From NCBI GenBank assembly GCA_041745765.1, contig JBGTIH010000044.1, positions 1-36,455 of the forward strand: a DNA stretch of 36,455 nucleotides. The letters run 5' to 3'. The notes under the pieces were generated by a model, which was not told the DNA's origin, ran no database searches, and saw only the letters and a program-made list of their open reading frames with translations. This stretch comes from JAHCHG01 sp041745765. Lineage in GTDB: Bacteria; Acidobacteriota; Blastocatellia; Pyrinomonadales; Pyrinomonadaceae. The position numbers were made by a program, and so were the translations under genes. Of the stretch, positions 16,102-23,452 are shown piece after piece. Each line of letters starts with the position of its first letter. Within the stretch, counting starts at the first letter, position 1.

Positions 16102-17775
16102 ATGAAAAACAGCAGTTTGGTAATCAGAACAATAATTATTTTGGCAGTTACTTTATTAGGGATTTATTTGGTAATCGGTCCCCGCGGATCATTTACCGCC
16201 AGTGATTTTTCATGGGAAGGAATCAAGCGAAATATTTCTCAAAATATAAATCTCGGCTTGGATTTACAAGGCGGTTCGCATCTGGTGATGCGCGTTAAAA
16301 CCGATGAGTATTTGAAAAGTTTAACTGAAAACAATCGTGATGCCGCTTTCAATGCGGCAAGAGAATCTCAATTACCCGTCAGCGAAGCAACTTCCGTTGC
16401 TGCCAATGATGATTATCAATTTTCATTAAATGTTACCGATGCTAATCAAATAGACGCGGTGATCGAAGCCGTAAAACAAAAAGTTGATACGGTTAATTGG
16501 TCTGAAAGCAGAAGCGGAAACATTGTTACCTGGTCTCTGCCACTGCAAGCGCAACAGGTTTTAAAGGTGCAGGCGACTCAGCAAGCAATGCAGATTATTG
16601 AAAGCCGAATTAATGCTTTCGGTGTCAAAGAACCGACTTTGCAAACTCACGGACGCGAAGGTTCGGGACAGATTTTATTGCAAATGCCGGGTTTGGACGA
16701 TCCGCAGCGCGTTAAGAATCTGATTGGAGAATCTTCAAAACTCGAATTAATGAAAATCGTCGGACCGCCGAATCCTTCGCCGGTTCAGATTTATCCGACC
16801 AAAGAAGCCGCCGAGCAATCAATTGCCGGTGCGCCGAACCGCCGAGTTGTTGAATTTATAGACCGCGACGAAACCGCTCCGACCAATCCGAATGAACCGC
16901 CGCCGCAGCAATGGGTTGTGGTGGAAACTCCGGCAATTATTGACGGCAGCGAGTTGCGCGATGCGGCGGCAGTATCGCGAACCGGACTCGAGAGCGATTA
17001 TCAGATTTCCTTTTCCTTCAAACCTGCCGGAGCACAGAAATTCGGTGAATGGACGGGTAAAAATATCGGTAATTATATGGGCGTTGTCTTAGACAACAAA
17101 GTTAAATCCGCCGCATATATCAAATCGCAGATTTTTGATCAAGGACAAATTGACGGAAGATTTACCAAACAATCGGGTGAAGATTTAGCTCTGACGCTTA
17201 AATCCGGCGCACTTCCGGCACAAATCGAATATCAGGAAGAGCGAACGGTCGGACCGAGTTTAGGTGCTGATTCGATCCGTTCGGGCGTTCAGGCTTCACT
17301 CGGCGGACTGATTTTTGTCATCATTTTTATGCTTTTCTATTATCGCGGTTCAGGCATCAATGCGGTTATCGCTTTGCTTTTGAATATGCTTTTGACGCTT
17401 GCCGCTCTGGTTGTTCTGAATTCAGATTTGACTCTACCCGGAATTGCCGGCTTGATTCTCGGAATCGGGATGGCAGTTGACTCGAATGTTCTGATTTTTG
17501 AACGGATGCGCGAAGAAATTCGCGCCGGAAGAGGAATTGCAAAGTCTATTGAATTGGGCTTCGATCGCGCTTTTATCACAATTATAGACACGCACGTAAC
17601 GACAATTATTGCCGCGATTATTCTTTATTTATACGGTTCGGGACCGATTCGCGGGTTTGCCGTAACACTGATCTTAGGATTGGTTATCAATTTGTTTTCG
17701 GCTGTTTATGTTTCGAGAACAATCTTTTTATGGTTGCTCGAACGCAATCCTGATATGAAAAAACTTAGTGTTTAG
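16102..17775 (+). CDS. secD: Protein translocase subunit SecD
   Basis: The 557-residue protein has an N-terminal membrane helix, the motif GLDLQGGSHLVMRV, a large periplasmic domain (about residues 50-370), and five C-terminal helices of the RND type, with GLILGIGMAVDSNVLIFERM and REEIRAGRGIAKSIELGF. SecD with SecF uses the proton-motive force to pull exported proteins through SecYEG. The periplasmic domain has a short proline-rich insert (TNPNEPPPQQW). It is separated from secF by 119 bp holding a strong hairpin. The C-terminus lacks the fused SecF seen in some phyla. Confidence 0.97.
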   Translation: MKNSSLVIRTIIILAVTLLGIYLVIGPRGSFTASDFSWEGIKRNISQNINLGLDLQGGSHLVMRVKTDEYLKSLTENNRDAAFNAARESQLPVSEATSVAANDDYQFSLNVTDANQIDAVIEAVKQKVDTVNWSESRSGNIVTWSLPLQAQQVLKVQATQQAMQIIESRINAFGVKEPTLQTHGREGSGQILLQMPGLDDPQRVKNLIGESSKLELMKIVGPPNPSPVQIYPTKEAAEQSIAGAPNRRVVEFIDRDETAPTNPNEPPPQQWVVVETPAIIDGSELRDAAAVSRTGLESDYQISFSFKPAGAQKFGEWTGKNIGNYMGVVLDNKVKSAAYIKSQIFDQGQIDGRFTKQSGEDLALTLKSGALPAQIEYQEERTVGPSLGADSIRSGVQASLGGLIFVIIFMLFYYRGSGINAVIALLLNMLLTLAALVVLNSDLTLPGIAGLILGIGMAVDSNVLIFERMREEIRAGRGIAKSIELGFDRAFITIIDTHVTTIIAAIILYLYGSGPIRGFAVTLILGLVINLFSAVYVSRTIFLWLLERNPDMKKLSV

Positions 17776-17799
17776 GGGATTTTGATTTGCAATATACAA

Positions 17800-17845
17800 T
17801 TTCCAAAGCATTTTGAAATTTTCAAATTTCAAAATGCTTTCGGGA
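17800..17845. terminator. Hairpin between secD and secF (attenuator or processing site)
   Basis: AAAGCATTTTGAAATTT (17805-17821) and AAATTTCAAAATGCTTT (17824-17840) pair perfectly over 17 bp with a 2-nt loop. TTTCC and GGAAA extend the stem across a bulge. No T run follows, so it is more likely a partial terminator, an RNA-stability element or a processing site than a full stop. Confidence 0.5.
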
Positions 17846-17894
17846 AACTCCAAAAGATTTATAAAAATAAAATCGCAAATCACAAATATATAAA

Positions 17895-19103
17895 ATGTTT
17901 GATTTATTTACTAAAATTAATGTTGACTGGATGGGCATTCGCCGTCCGTTAATCGCAATTTCAATCGTTGTTTTGTTGGCTGGATTGTTTTCTGCCGTTG
18001 TTAGAGAGGCAACTCCCGGCGGAACTGATGCCTTTAATCTCGGAGTTGACTTCAAAGGCGGAACTGTAATTACCGCAAAGTTTAAAGGACAAAAACCGGC
18101 TGAGGACAGTATTCGTTCGGCTCTGTCCAGTGCCGGCATCAGCGATGCGGTTATACAGGCTTCGACCGATAAGATTGACGAAGTTTTAATCAAAGTTCCG
18201 CTTCATGAAGGTGATACGACTCAAAACATACAAAATCCCGAAAACACCCAAGACCAGCCATCTGTCAATGCAAATTCGGCGGATAATGCAAATACCGAGG
18301 CTAACGCTAATTCTGCGGTAAATGCAAATACGCAAACAGCCGCAAATACGGAAAATCAGGCAGAAACCCAATCGGTAAATCTGGGAAGACAAAAAGTTGT
18401 TAATGCTTTAAATACTTTCGGAAAAGAAGCCAGACCAGAATTGGCTTTAGATCAAGACCCGGAAGCTGCTTACAAAATTGTCGGTACTGATTATGTCGGT
18501 CCGATTGCGGGAAAACAATTAAGAAATCAGGCGATTATTGCCACACTTTTGGGAATGGTCGGAATTCTTTTATTTATTTCCTACCGCTATGATTGGACGT
18601 ATGCCGCCGGTGCGATTATCGCCGTTTTACACGACGTTCTGGTTACTTTGGCATTTTTTACAATGTTTCAATGGGAGATCAGTTTAACAGTTCTTGCCGC
18701 ACTTTTGACTCTGGTTGGTTTTTCGGTAAATGACTCTATCGTAATTTTTGACCGAATCCGTGAAAATCTGACCTTAAAACGGGATATGTCGCTTTATGAT
18801 GTGACAAATCACTCGATTAACCAAACGATGTCGCGCACGATTGTAACCAGCGGTTTGGTCTTTCTGACGGTGCTGGCTCTGGTGATCTTCGGCGGCGAAG
18901 TTTTGCGCGGCTTTTCACTTGCGCTTTTTGTCGGGGTAATTGCCGGAACTTATTCGACGATTGCCATTGCCAGTCCGATTGCGATTTGGTGGCAGAGCAA
19001 ACTCGGTGAAGCTAAAATGAAACAACCGGAAACCGGAAAAAATGAAAAACTTGCGTCAGCTTCAAGACGCTCTGTAACGCGCCGACCGATTGCCCGAAGC
19101 TAG
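17895..19103 (+). CDS. secF: Protein translocase subunit SecF, with an Asn/Ala-rich periplasmic insertion
   Basis: The 402-residue SecF has the N-terminal helix, GVDFKGGTVITAKFKG, and a C-terminal five-helix region with VGFSVNDSIVIFDRIRENL and MSRTIVTSGLVFLTVLAL. Ordinary SecF is about 300-320 residues. The excess sits in the periplasmic part after EVLIKVPLHEGDTTQ, where about 55 residues (roughly 105-160) are dominated by Asn, Ala and Thr (for example ANSADNANTEANANSAVNAN). A short basic tail ends the protein (SRRSVTRRPIARS). A hairpin plus T run follows at 19123-19146. Core residues are intact, so it is probably functional. Confidence 0.96.
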   Translation: MFDLFTKINVDWMGIRRPLIAISIVVLLAGLFSAVVREATPGGTDAFNLGVDFKGGTVITAKFKGQKPAEDSIRSALSSAGISDAVIQASTDKIDEVLIKVPLHEGDTTQNIQNPENTQDQPSVNANSADNANTEANANSAVNANTQTAANTENQAETQSVNLGRQKVVNALNTFGKEARPELALDQDPEAAYKIVGTDYVGPIAGKQLRNQAIIATLLGMVGILLFISYRYDWTYAAGAIIAVLHDVLVTLAFFTMFQWEISLTVLAALLTLVGFSVNDSIVIFDRIRENLTLKRDMSLYDVTNHSINQTMSRTIVTSGLVFLTVLALVIFGGEVLRGFSLALFVGVIAGTYSTIAIASPIAIWWQSKLGEAKMKQPETGKNEKLASASRRSVTRRPIARS

Positions 19104-19122
19104 ATTTTTACACGGTTTGCAA

Positions 19123-19146
19123 CACAATTTTTTATTGTGGTTTTTT
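19123..19146 (+). terminator. Probable intrinsic terminator after secF
   Basis: CACAAT and ATTGTG form a short hairpin around TTTTT, followed by GTTTTTT. It is the only terminator-like structure directly after secF. The stem is short and AT-rich. Confidence 0.45.
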
Positions 19147-19149
19147 CAC

Positions 19150-19220
19150 TTTTTAGATATTTTCAAATTATTTAAAGTTTTAAGTAAAATCCATAAATAA
19201 AATTTGAAAATATCTAAAAA
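19150..19220. repeat. Inverted repeat in the 481-bp gap between secF and tonB copy 2
   Basis: TTTTTAGATATTTTCAAATT (19150-19169) is perfectly complementary to 19201-19220, with a 31-bp spacer. CACT/AGTG matches extend it with a small bulge. The rest of the gap (19221-19540) is AT-rich, and I see no ORF, tRNA or convincing promoter in it. A long 5' leader for the tonB-exb operon is possible. Confidence 0.65.
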
Positions 19221-19540
19221 AGAGTGATTATTTCTTGACTTTTTCGAAGTAAAATTTTAGACTTCAAGACGTTGCTGGTCAATTAAATATTTTTATCTAA
19301 GATTTCGTTTCGCTTCAAAATGCGGTTTCGGATTAGGTAGAACTTTTGCATAAAGATCGGCAGAAGTCTTTTCATCCCGCGCTGAATGTATAAGAAGTTA
19401 AAAACGAAGAAGAAATTAGTTATATGGTTTTCAAGTGAAATCGTGTCGGACTGTATTTGTACTTTATTTGCTGTGTTTAACGATTACAACTTGAGGTTTA
19501 ATTTATATCATCAAAAGCAATAATAAAGGTTTCATAACCT

Positions 19541-19584
19541 CTTGACCCAAAATGGCACCGGATCAATAGGGAGGAAAATAAAAA
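19541..19584 (+). promoter_or_regulatory. Leader segment shared with the first tonB gene
   Basis: TTGACCC (19542-19548), GGCACCG (19554-19560), ATCAAT and GGGAGG lie in the same order and spacing as before tonB copy 1. The A-rich stretch after the SD leads to ATG 19585. Confidence 0.5.
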
Positions 19585-20412
19585 ATGTTAGATCAATTAG
19601 TTGAATCAAAAAGTACAGCAAAAGAAAATACAAGACGTAGTAGTTTTATGTTAGTTACTATGGTCCTGATGTTTTCTCTTCTGATGGGCACTTGGCTTTA
19701 CAGTCTTTTTACGAAAGAATTCGGAATGGGCGGAAGCGATCTGGAGTTATCAACTCTGGTTGCTCCGGTTCCCGTTCCTGAAGACGAACCGCCGCCGCCG
19801 CCGAAACCGGAAAACGAACCGGAACGGAAAGTGGTTGAAAAAACAGAAACAAACGTGGACATACGGAAAGAGATTATCAGAAATATTATGGAATCTCCGG
19901 CTGTTCCGCCAAAAGTTAACACTGCTAAAACTGATGCGTTAGAGCGTCGGCTCGGCGTAATTACTAAGCAAGGTGATAGAAATACAACTGCGACAGGTGC
20001 GCCGACGGGAACAGCCCGTTCAGGCGAAGGAGGTGGCAGCACCGGCATAGCTAAACCGCCGCCGCCGCCGCCGCCGGCTGATAATGATCCGCCGCCGCCG
20101 CCGCCGCCGCCGAAGCCGACACCGAAGCCGCCGCCGAAGACTATTTCGGGCGGAGTTGTCAACGGTAGTGCGATCAGCTTGCCGCCGCCGCCGTATCCGC
20201 CGGCTGCTAAAGCCGTCGGGGCAAAAGGTAACGTCAGCGTTCAGGTGTTGATTGATGAAAACGGAAATGTAGTTTCGGCAAGTGCCGCTAGCGGGCATCC
20301 TTTACTACGTTCAGCGGCTGAAGGCGCAGCGCGTCGGGCGAAATTCCGTCCAACTCAGCTATCCGGACAGCCTGTAAAAGTTTCCGGTGTTATCACATAC
20401 GTATTCAATTAA
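19585..20412 (+). CDS. tonB: TonB-family energy transducer (copy 2)
   Basis: The 275-residue TonB has an N-terminal cytoplasmic MLDQLVESKSTAKENTRRSS, one membrane helix (about residues 22-43), a proline-rich periplasmic arm (runs of five to eight prolines with Lys and Glu around residues 65-75 and 155-180) and a C-terminal domain with PPAAKAVGAKGNVSVQVLID, ENGNVVSASAASGHPLLRSA and ending SGVITYVFN. It lies directly before exbB and two exbD genes, so it is the dedicated partner of that proton channel. The N-terminal 50 residues and leader are close to copy 1, indicating duplication. The GCC-rich proline codons also produce long false frames on the other strand. Confidence 0.95.
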   Translation: MLDQLVESKSTAKENTRRSSFMLVTMVLMFSLLMGTWLYSLFTKEFGMGGSDLELSTLVAPVPVPEDEPPPPPKPENEPERKVVEKTETNVDIRKEIIRNIMESPAVPPKVNTAKTDALERRLGVITKQGDRNTTATGAPTGTARSGEGGGSTGIAKPPPPPPPADNDPPPPPPPPKPTPKPPPKTISGGVVNGSAISLPPPPYPPAAKAVGAKGNVSVQVLIDENGNVVSASAASGHPLLRSAAEGAARRAKFRPTQLSGQPVKVSGVITYVFN

Positions 20413-20443
20413 ATAAGTTAGTTGAATAGAGATTTATTGATTT

Positions 20444-20478
20444 TCGCGGGAGTTGATTGAGATAAACATCTCCCGCGA
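20444..20478. promoter_or_regulatory. Hairpin between tonB and exbB
   Basis: TCGCGGGAG (20444-20452) pairs with CTCCCGCGA (20470-20478) around a 17-nt loop. There is no T run, so it may protect or separate parts of the tonB-exbB transcript rather than end it. Confidence 0.5.
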
Positions 20479-20534
20479 TACGACAAGATTTTGCAATAAT
20501 AAAAATTTACTGATTTCTTTGGAGGAAAAATTTC

Positions 20535-21263
20535 ATGACTTTTTTAGTTAGCCTTTTCGGCTTATTCTTTGCGGCAGCCAGCGACAATCCGTTCGGTTTT
20601 TACGAAATCGTTCAAAGTTTAACGATTCCGGGTTGGGTGGTTATTATCGTGCTTTTGCTTCAGTCAATCTATTTGATTGCTGTCGGAATTGAACGATATA
20701 TGACATATAACAAAGCTAAACAGCAATCCCGTCAATATGCTCCGAAAGTTGCTCAAGCATTAAAAAACAGCAATATTGATGAAGCTATCAACATCAGCGA
20801 CAAACATAAAGATTCGCATTTGGCTATGGTTGTATCATCCGGTTTAAAAGAATTTGCCGCACATCAAGGCACCGCCGAAATTTCCGGTGACGAAATGGAA
20901 GCATCAAAACGCGCTTTGCAACGTGCGATCGCTGTTAAAACCGCTGAACTCAAACGCGGACTTTCTGGGTTGGCTACAGTCGGTTCGACAGCTCCGTTCG
21001 TCGGATTGTTCGGCACGGTTGTCGGTATTATCGGGGCTTTTAATGCTTTAAGATCAAATGAAACCGCCGGTATCGGTGCGGTCGGCGGATCAATCGCCGA
21101 AGCTCTGGTCGCCACGGCTTTCGGTATCGGTGTAGCCGTTCCGGGCGTTTGGTTGTTTAACTATTTTACGAATAAAGTAACCAGTTTCAGTATCGAAATG
21201 GAAAATTCCGCTTCTGAATTGGTTGACTATTTCATTCGTCAAAAAACTAAACAATTAAAATAA
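20535..21263 (+). CDS. exbB: MotA/TolQ/ExbB proton channel protein
   Basis: The 242-residue protein has three membrane helices: about residues 24-48 (GWVVIIVLLLQSIYLIAVGI), and a pair near 150-205 carrying LATVGSTAPFVGLFGTVVGI and ATAFGIGVAVPGVWLFNYF. These are the standard ExbB signatures, and the long cytoplasmic loop between helix 1 and 2 is present. ExbB forms a pentamer around ExbD and energises TonB. A good SD (GGAGG, 20521-20525) precedes ATG 20535. Because the phylum also uses TolQ-like proteins, the label is based on the adjacent tonB. Confidence 0.94.
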   Translation: MTFLVSLFGLFFAAASDNPFGFYEIVQSLTIPGWVVIIVLLLQSIYLIAVGIERYMTYNKAKQQSRQYAPKVAQALKNSNIDEAINISDKHKDSHLAMVVSSGLKEFAAHQGTAEISGDEMEASKRALQRAIAVKTAELKRGLSGLATVGSTAPFVGLFGTVVGIIGAFNALRSNETAGIGAVGGSIAEALVATAFGIGVAVPGVWLFNYFTNKVTSFSIEMENSASELVDYFIRQKTKQLK

Positions 21264-21311
21264 GCAATAAATCATAAATCTTAGAAATTTTAAGAAAGGA
21301 GAAAATTTGCT

Positions 21312-21755
21312 ATGGGAATGGCAGTCGGTGGAGAAAATGAATATAACTCGGATATTAATGTAACTCCGATGGTTGACGTAATGCTTGTGCTTTTGATCAT
21401 TTTTATGATCGTTACGCCATTACTGCAACAGGGAGTTTCAGTAAATCTTCCGAGAGATATGATTAGCCCTGATGAAGACGGCGATATTGCAAAAGATACT
21501 GCGGTAGTAGTTTCTATACCGGATAACAGCAATTTCTATATTGGAAAAGACCCTTTTCCGTTAGATATTTTGGGTGAAAAAATTCAAACCTTAATGAAGG
21601 ATAAACCACCTGAAAAACGAATAGTTTATATTAAAAGCGGTGTAGATGTTGATTATGGCAGAGTTGTCGAAGCAATTGATACGATCCGCAGACAAGATAT
21701 AGACAGAATTGGTCTGGTCGCTGACAAGAAAAAAGGGGACGCACCAACAGAATAA
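21312..21755 (+). CDS. exbD: ExbD/TolR biopolymer transport protein (first copy)
   Basis: The 147-residue protein has one N-terminal membrane helix with the proton-path aspartate in NVTPMVDVMLVLLIIFMIVT, then a periplasmic domain ending in RRQDIDRIGLVADKKKG. The SD AAGGAG sits before ATG 21312. Two exbD genes in a row after exbB suggest a heteromeric or specialised ExbD pair. Confidence 0.94.
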   Translation: MGMAVGGENEYNSDINVTPMVDVMLVLLIIFMIVTPLLQQGVSVNLPRDMISPDEDGDIAKDTAVVVSIPDNSNFYIGKDPFPLDILGEKIQTLMKDKPPEKRIVYIKSGVDVDYGRVVEAIDTIRRQDIDRIGLVADKKKGDAPTE

Positions 21756-21798
21756 CATTTCAATTGAAAAATAAATTCAGTTGTGGGAGTAAAGAATT

Positions 21799-22278
21799 AT
21801 GGGAATGTCAACCGGAGGCTCATCTGATAAAGGAGCCGTACCAAGTATAAATGTAACACCTTTGATTGACGTTTTGCTGGTTTTATTAATTATCTTTATG
21901 GTAATTTCGCCACTCAAACCGAGCAGGTTTGAAGCAAAAGTTCCGGCAGAGCCGAAACCTGAAGATACAACCGTTGCAAAACCGAATCCAAATACGCTGG
22001 TTGTCGCTATAAACAGGAGCGATATGTCAATAACTTTGAATAACGAACCTTTCGGCGACGTGACCAATGCAGAGCCTCTAACTCAGAGATTGAGTCAGAT
22101 TTTCAAAGAAAGAGAAGCAAACGGCGTATTACGGGAAGGAACAAACGAGGTTGAGAAAACTCTCTTTATCAAATCTCCGCGTTCTGTTAAATACGGCGAC
22201 GTTGTTAAGGTGATAGATGCGGCTAAAATTGCCGGAGCGCAACCAATCGGGTTGCAAATTGATGATTTACAACAATAA
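21799..22278 (+). CDS. exbD: ExbD/TolR biopolymer transport protein (second copy)
   Basis: The 159-residue paralogue of the preceding gene has the membrane motif NVTPLIDVLLVLLIIFMVIS and a longer periplasmic domain (KVPAEPKPEDTTVAKPNPNT onwards) ending AAKIAGAQPIGLQIDDLQQ. The key Asp is present. Its SD is GGGAG before ATG 21799. Its extra loop (FKEREANGVLREGTNEVEKT) is absent from the first copy, so the two probably have different contacts with TonB or the cell wall. Confidence 0.93.
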   Translation: MGMSTGGSSDKGAVPSINVTPLIDVLLVLLIIFMVISPLKPSRFEAKVPAEPKPEDTTVAKPNPNTLVVAINRSDMSITLNNEPFGDVTNAEPLTQRLSQIFKEREANGVLREGTNEVEKTLFIKSPRSVKYGDVVKVIDAAKIAGAQPIGLQIDDLQQ

Positions 22279-22284
22279 ATTAGC

Positions 22285-22328
22285 TGAAAATAACAAAAAC
22301 TATAATTCTATAGTTTTTGTTATTTTCA
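22285..22328 (+). terminator. Strong AT-rich hairpin after the second exbD
   Basis: TGAAAATAACAAAAACTATA (22285-22304) is fully complementary to 22309-22328, with a 4-nt loop. The stem ends in TTTTTGTTATTTT, so U-rich RNA is inside the stem rather than after it. It could reduce read-through into the TPR gene. Confidence 0.5.
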
Positions 22329-22351
22329 AGCGGTAATCTTGGAGACGAAAA

Positions 22352-23299
22352 ATGAGATTTTCTCGTTTAGGGACTTTAGTCTTAATTTTAATCACAGTCA
22401 TTATCGGGGCAAATTGCTCCTATTATAATCGAATCATTGCCCGCAAGTATTTAGTTGACGGCGCAGAGGCTTACAAAGCCAGAAAGTTCGACCAAGCGGA
22501 ACAATTATTTCGGGATGCCGTTGCCCGCGATCCCGAGGGTGAAACACTCGAAGGAAGAACGGCACAGCTTTTCTTAGCCAGAACACTGCATTCACGCTAT
22601 ATCGGTGATCGTAAAGATACAGCCCGGGCTGAAGAAGCAATACAGGAATATCGAAAAGTATTGGATAAAGATATTACTGACAACAGCTCGTTTAAGGCGA
22701 TTGCCAATCTATTGGATAATCTTAATAGAAAAGAAGAAGCTGAGAAATGGGTTACGGATCGAACCAATAATGAGGCGGTTCCTCCTGATCAGAGGGCAGA
22801 AGCCTTAACCTCGCTTGCCGCAAAACAAATTACCTGTGCAAACGAGATTTCTGATGTAGATCCGGTTAAGAAAACTATCGAAAAAGATGGTATTGCCTCT
22901 TTTCAATTCACAAAACCAGTAGATGAAAAGGTTTTTGAAAACTTAAAGCAATGTATCGCAAAAGGCACGGAGCTTATTGACAGAGCAATTGCCTTAGAAC
23001 CGGATGCGATTAAAAATCCGGCTGATGTTGATGTCAAAGCTCTCTCTGATTTGGAATTGGTCCAAAAACTTGAATTAGGAAAGAAATTTCAATCAGCCTG
23101 GTCATACAAAGCTAATGCGTATGTTCAACAGATGCGTTTAGCCGAAATGGAAGAAAGACCTGATGATAAAGAATCTTTTAAAAAGAAAGCTGAAGAAGCG
23201 AGAGATAAATTTACTGCTCTCAGCGAGTTGGACAAGAGAATCGCTGCAGAACAGGAATCTCGTAAAAAAGCTGCGGAAGCTGCGGCTAACGTCAGATAA
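22352..23299 (+). CDS. TPR-repeat envelope protein
   Basis: The 315-residue protein begins with a signal sequence (LGTLVLILITVIIGANCSYY) with a cysteine that could be lipidated, although Asn before it is unusual for a lipobox. It then has tetratricopeptide-like helices: GAEAYKARKFDQAEQLFRDA and AEEAIQEYRKVLDKDITDNS, with AIANLLDNLNRKEEAEKWV. The C-terminal third is charged and Lys/Glu/Ala-rich, probably helical. It lies 73 bp after exbD with a good SD (TTGGAG), and probably belongs to the same envelope module. It may organise the TonB-Exb complex, but this is inference. A T-rich terminator ends the transcript. Confidence 0.85.
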   Translation: MRFSRLGTLVLILITVIIGANCSYYNRIIARKYLVDGAEAYKARKFDQAEQLFRDAVARDPEGETLEGRTAQLFLARTLHSRYIGDRKDTARAEEAIQEYRKVLDKDITDNSSFKAIANLLDNLNRKEEAEKWVTDRTNNEAVPPDQRAEALTSLAAKQITCANEISDVDPVKKTIEKDGIASFQFTKPVDEKVFENLKQCIAKGTELIDRAIALEPDAIKNPADVDVKALSDLELVQKLELGKKFQSAWSYKANAYVQQMRLAEMEERPDDKESFKKKAEEARDKFTALSELDKRIAAEQESRKKAAEAAANVR

Positions 23300-23320
23300 T
23301 TGGTAAAAATAACTTCCAAG

Positions 23321-23370
23321 AAAGGTGATACTTGATTACAATAATAATTAAGTATCGCCTTTTTTCTTTG
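23321..23370 (+). terminator. Intrinsic terminator after the TPR gene
   Basis: AAAGGTGATACTTGATT (23321-23337) pairs, with G-U wobbles, with AATTAAGTATCGCCTTT (about 23346-23362), followed by TTTTTTCTTT. This is a textbook rho-independent terminator separating the exb module from rel. Confidence 0.8.
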
Positions 23371-23452
23371 AATGGGACTTTGTTGACAAAAACTTTTTAC
23401 TAATTGCAAATTGGAAAGAAATCCATTTAAATATAGTAAAAAATTTGCAAAA

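Noticed and set aside
19221..19540. Possible small RNA or tRNA in the long gap before tonB copy 2
   Set aside because: No cloverleaf, no conserved tRNA loops and no clear promoter-terminator pair were visible.
19698..20162. Minus-strand Gly-rich frame of 154 codons
   Set aside because: It is the complement of the proline codons of tonB copy 2, with no independent start signal.
23383..23388. Perfect TTGACA before rel as a promoter
   Set aside because: No acceptable -10 at 16-18 nt; the nearest AT-rich hexamers fit poorly, so I did not list it.
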